A stretch of DNA of 64,000 nt from positions 186,001-250,000 of the forward strand of contig OZ038472.1 in assembly GCA_964036295.1 (NCBI GenBank), read 5' to 3'. Shown here piece after piece: positions 59,612-64,000 of this stretch (its first letter is position 1; every line of letters begins with the position of its first letter). Below the pieces are notes generated by a model. The model ran no database searches. It saw only the letters and a list, made by a program, of their open reading frames with translations, and had not been told where the DNA came from. The position numbers were made by a program, and so were the translations under genes. The stretch is from Plumapathes pennacea (lineage: Eukaryota; Cnidaria; Anthozoa; Antipatharia; Myriopathidae).

Positions 59612-59830
59612 ACCCAGCTATACTGGGGATTTCAATATTTACCTGACTTAACCAAGCTATTAGATTTACAGGAGCCCTTTAACGTTCAACAACACGTTAT
59701 CGGCCCCACCCATGCCACGTCCACTTCTGATTCAATCATCACTCGTCATTCTGACATGCTACTCAGAACTCCGCTAAATCGCGCGCACCTTTATTATGCG
59801 GCATTTATTTTTACAAACTTTTACTGACCT
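59612..59830 (+). mobile_element. LINE endonuclease fragment (unit C)
   Basis: Text such as VIGPTHATSTSDSIITRHSD matches the end of an AP-endonuclease domain. Intact continuation into 59830-60460 shows the uninterrupted state of the unit that was split in B. Confidence 0.6.
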
Positions 59831-60462
59831 TACTGGTAAAAGTCTTAATTACACTTAAATCCGTTATTAACGACCTGGGTGTTTCTGACTTTTGTAGAAC
59901 AAATAGACGGAGTAAATCATAACAATAAAAGACGACTTGCTTCATTTTTACGGTTTAATCGCAAACACTTTTCACAATACTTGGATGTGAGATCTATTCA
60001 ACGGTTATTATGCGTCTCTCCTCAATTCAGCAGGTTCGATCCTTAGTTTACCCTCGTGGAGTCTGTTCAAAAGAAAAGATGCTGAGACTTAGGGTACAGT
60101 CTTTTGGGACTATTCTGTCTTGTTCCTATTCCGGAGTACGAATAACAGAATGCCAATTTCCAAAAGAACATGGCCCGGTTGTTTAAGGAGTGTATAGCGC
60201 TAATCGCCAGATGAATTGCTACCCAGTAGATAGTATTAATCATTCAGCTTAATTCAGTTAACTGGATAAGGATTTATCCTGTGGATACCGCTATCCATTC
60301 TTTAAACAAGCGGGTCCAGGTAAAACACACTAAATACACGATTACCGGCTATTCTCACTATTACGAACAGACCGTTGTTTAGTTTACGAACCATTTTTAA
60401 TTTAGTTATTACATCTTCTTATAACTTTTTACATCTTTTGTTGTTCTAATCGAAACTACATT

Positions 60463-62744
60463 TTATCCGTATAAGCTACTTGTCTCTGCGGAAAATACCA
60501 AGAAATCTAATATGGTTACCTTTGTTAACCACCAGATAAAACCTCCAGCATTCGAACGGAGCGTTCCAACTACGACATTAGTGACAGTGAGCCAGCCAGT
60601 AGAAGCGGATTCGATTCCAATGCCGAGTTCCTTTCTACACCATTGACTTTTTGGCCGCGAGTTACAGCCATAAGTGCTTCGGATCCTGTTTGGACGAGCA
60701 AAAGCGGAACTAATCACGTGACAAAATGACTTGAATGATTCTTTGGGACAACAACAGAAAAGTCGTAACAATGAAAACTGCTAAAACAAACATAGTTGTG
60801 AGAATAATATTCACAGATATGAAGCAAATTTGACAACATCTTAGGGTTGAAACAAGATTCAAATGTTTTTGTGAGCATCGCTCACATGACAGGTTTCAAT
60901 GATGCATGCCTACGATGTCTGGTCAGCGGATAGTCTCGCTACTCAGTAAAGACAAATCTTTGTAGAGGTGAAGGATAAATTTAAATCGCAGCTGTATTCC
61001 CCCCCCCCCCCCCCTCCCCTTCCTCTTTCCAATGCGATGAATTAATTGAAACATTACCTCTTCTGGTCAGTTCCCCCAATGTTCCAGAGGATAGGGTCTT
61101 CGTGGTCAATAGTAACACGTGATCTTCCGCCACCAATGCCATCAAATGACAACAACGCGCCACAATATCGATCTTGCGGACAGTTTTTGGTGTTGACAAT
61201 GCTAAAACGCCATTTCCCATGGGGCACAAGCTTCCAATAACAATTATTACCATTGGCGAAAGTCACATACGGACGATCCTTTGCAAGGTCCTTATAGTAT
61301 GTGGACCAAGCTAACGACTTCGTATTTCCTCCACCTGGGGTGAGGCAATAAGTACCAGCGAGCCAGCGGCTGTAGTTTGGGACTTTTAGAACTTTCAACA
61401 CGTACGCGTCAGAAATGACGTATGTGTCTGGATCAAAGTAGGGCATGATTTTACTTCCGGGATTCGATTGATAAAGAAAGCTTAAGAGTGAGACCTGCGC
61501 ACTTTCAAGTGAGCGCAACTGTGCAAATACACCCGCACGAGTACTACTGTACGATTCCGGCAGTAAACTGGCAAACTGTTGAAGGATCATGGTTTTAATG
61601 GTTGCTATGGTGCAGTAAAGCTCGATGTATTTTAAGCACTTTTTGGCATCTTTCGGTTTGTTTTCCTGAACGTTTCGTTTTATTACCGCAGCTAATTTGG
61701 ACATAAATGTGAGCCCGTAGTAAACTGGAATTTGACACGATAGTGTATTTGCTTCACTTTCGCTAATTAATTCTCCGGTTGAGGCGACCCCGTCCAAAAA
61801 CGCCTTGGAGTGTCGCATGGCCTCAATAGCTCCTTGAGCCTCGTCGGACAAAGTTTTATCATAGAAATGATCAAGAGCCTCGTTTATCTGCTCACGAACA
61901 ATTTCTCCAACAGATTTAGGTTTTTCACCTCCCTTGCCAAACAAACTAAGAATTCCTCCAAGAAAGCTAAACCCCACTGATACCAGCATTCCTGTCGGCC
62001 CCGCAAGAGCCGCAAAACTACCAACGATGTTTACCGCAGCCACAACAGCCCCCATGGGATCCTTTCCAGCATTGGCAAATTTGTCAATGCTTCGTGCAGC
62101 GGTTGACATGGCGGTGACTGCAAAAGCACGTTCAGGGAATGGTTTACTTGCCCAGTTGGCACTCATTTTGGACATTCCTGAAGAAGCTTGGGACGCTATG
62201 ACACCCAACTTGGAAAATGAGCCCTGAAGCTTCGAGAAAGCAGCAGTGGGAAAATCTAAAATAGAATGACGCGCGTGCGACGGATGTGAGTTGTTAGCTA
62301 CAATTCTTACTATAGTGTAGTAGTTCGCTTCAAGAATGTACAATTTAAGTCTGTAGATTGTAAAGAGGTTGACTAGGGTGCGGTCACTTTATAGTGACAG
62401 GTTATTTGAAGCGTACAGTTCAAAACAAAAGCTTCGTTGAATTTAGCAGCAACTTTTTCGTCGCCGGAAAAGGGCCGTTTGCACTCGAAAGTTATAAATA
62501 TCAACATTATTTGCATTGAATTCGCAAGGGCATCCGAGGCCGGAATCAGAATTTTAATGTGAAAGTCTCCCCCCAGCCCCCCGGGGACTGTCTTGTCTGT
62601 ATTTTTCACAAAAAGCATAGTCTTTGTACAGAACTCTGTTTACCGTCTGCACTTACTTCCCGCTCCTGAAATAGACCTTCCACTGGGAGTTTCTGCATAG
62701 GTCCCATTTGAACCTTCAGGTTTGCTCGTTAGTTTATCATAAAC
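60463..62744 (-). CDS. Secreted toxin-like protein, tandem paralogue C (5' exons beyond the window)
   Basis: Three exons are visible, 5' to 3': 62744-62657, 62255-61058 (1,198 bases, one codon longer than in A and B), 60685-60463. Phases match A and B. The large exon keeps the Gly/Ala hydrophobic segment, and the last exon ends in the same conserved short C-terminus. C is closer to B than to A in the large exon and in intron sequence. The signal-peptide exon and exons 2-4 are expected beyond 64000. No frameshift seen. Confidence 0.8.
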
Positions 62745-64000
62745 CTAAAATTCAAGAATAAAGCAGACGTCTCACCCTTACATTAACTATTGTTTCTGTA
62801 AGACGAAATTCTAAGAAAAAAACTCATGATTCCAGTATTTGGTTTCAACATTTTACGAATGAGTCACATTGGGAAGAAATTGATTGATTCGTTGGGCAAG
62901 CGTCTTAATGCAAAGGTTGCCAAAGTTTTGTTCTCAAAACGGCCGATTTTAACGGAAAGGTTTACCACTTGGTAACAAAGATTTCTCTGCAGATATACGC
63001 ATAGGTCTGTGCAATGAATTATGGATTTGACTATAAACCAATGGTTAATGGAGATATAGCAAGATTACGCATAGTTTGAAGCCCGGCTTCTGTTTGTAAA
63101 AAGCGCGTAAAATTTTAGTTGACGATTTCCTCTTTTTTTTTCTCGAGCCCAGCTCTCTAAAATATCAAATACTTCAGACAAACAGCTTTGTTATAGTCCC
63201 AAAAAGGTTTCCTGAAAGTTTTATGCGATTCTGACGTTAGGCCAAAATTAAGCATTTTCCGAAATTAGTAGTCTGTTTTCAAAGTAACTTTGCAGGAGCG
63301 ATGATTTGCTTTCCGTTCCTTTCGACAGCCTGGCTTTTCTGCATTGCAAGCAATACGTGTACAGTCAACTGAGTAGATATAAGATTTACATGTACATGTA
63401 TATAGCTCCCCCTTGCTCACCCCAGAAGTGATTCTTAACGCGGTTAACGGTCGGCGTCAGGTTATTGTTGAAGACATGCTTAAATGACCAAGTAATGCAT
63501 GTGGAACGTTTTAATTAAAAACTAAGGCTTCCAGCAGTGAAGAAATGTCAGAAAATGTTGGTGGCCAGTGTTTTTTTATCTTATTAACTTCAACTACTGT
63601 TGGGCAGTTTTATCTTGGGAAAATTAAATACTTTAAGATAAACTTTATAACGTTATGTAAATAAAGGTACAGTTTTACCTTGAGATTTTGACGCAAGTTC
63701 CTAAACACGAAATATACCAAATACTAGCGGGACCCCCGTAAAATGCGGTGATCGGAAAGTTTTCTTATTGTTATTCTTTCTTCTTTTTTCCTTTCTGAAG
63801 TCCATTTCGAGCATCTCGAATGCAGTTTACAGTGTCAATGTACAAAATTCTCTGTAGTGCGTGTACCACTAGACCGTATCACCCGACGAATTGCCGATCG
63901 ATCGACATGAAAATCTCCCCGTTTTTTGAACATGCGGAAGCATCAGCCCGACATCCAGTCACCTGACAGCACAAATTCTCTTTTTAAACTCATTTCCGAT
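62745..64000. other. Intron of gene C, ending in a dispersed repeat
   Basis: About 63090-63715 matches 57370-57985 of gene B (shared intron). At about 63722 the homology stops and an inverted copy of the repeat found at 43845-44175 and 44605-44940 begins, running off the window. Hence the next exon of C is displaced beyond the end. Confidence 0.7.

Overview
The window is eukaryotic genomic DNA from an anthozoan cnidarian, most likely a stony coral. This is an inference from AT-rich sequence, intron-dense conserved metazoan genes, a dense load of small inverted-repeat elements, a DIRS-like retroelement of the type seen in cnidarian genomes, and a tandem family of secreted proteins. No species can be named from sequence alone. 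Gene models below were assembled by reading splice sites and checking reading-frame phase. COQ4, DHPS, the ACSM-type ligase, the calcium sensor and the two complete tandem paralogues all give coding totals divisible by three.

Layout, left to right. 1-2893 is repeat-rich and has no clear gene. A rhodopsin-family GPCR (2894-3870, minus) carries a frameshift. A long minus-strand gene (6813 to about 17183) encodes an EHMT/G9a-type H3K9 methyltransferase with ankyrin repeats, pre-SET and SET; its post-SET exon was not found. Next on the same strand is a 15-exon mitochondrial medium-chain acyl-CoA synthetase (18058-28808). One of its introns holds a 3.2-kb Mutator-like element with a piggyBac-like element nested inside it. 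COQ4 (29465-31870, minus) and deoxyhypusine synthase (32061-35495, plus) are divergent and share a 190-bp promoter. DHPS converges on a neuronal calcium sensor gene (36797-39955, minus), which has a GC-AG intron and a possible in-frame cassette exon in EF-hand 4.

From 40.2 kb to the end lies a head-to-tail minus-strand array of three related genes, A (40929-45789), B (52590-58908) and C (60463 to beyond 64000). Each encodes a secreted protein of about 600 residues: signal peptide, short N-terminal exons, and a large exon with a hydrophobic Gly/Ala-rich helical segment followed by a Trp-rich, beta-trefoil-like C-terminal part. I do not firmly recognise the family; the layout resembles cnidarian pore-forming toxins. 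Each repeat unit carries the same LINE-endonuclease fragment and fold-back element in its 3' flank. Those of B were split by a 4.6-kb DIRS-like insertion. B also gained a satellite array of about 1.8 kb that is absent from the equivalent place in C.

Housekeeping genes (ubiquinone synthesis, eIF5A hypusination, fatty-acid activation, histone methylation) occupy the left two thirds. The young, repeat-laden tandem family occupies the right third. I see no operon-like coordination other than the COQ4/DHPS bidirectional promoter.
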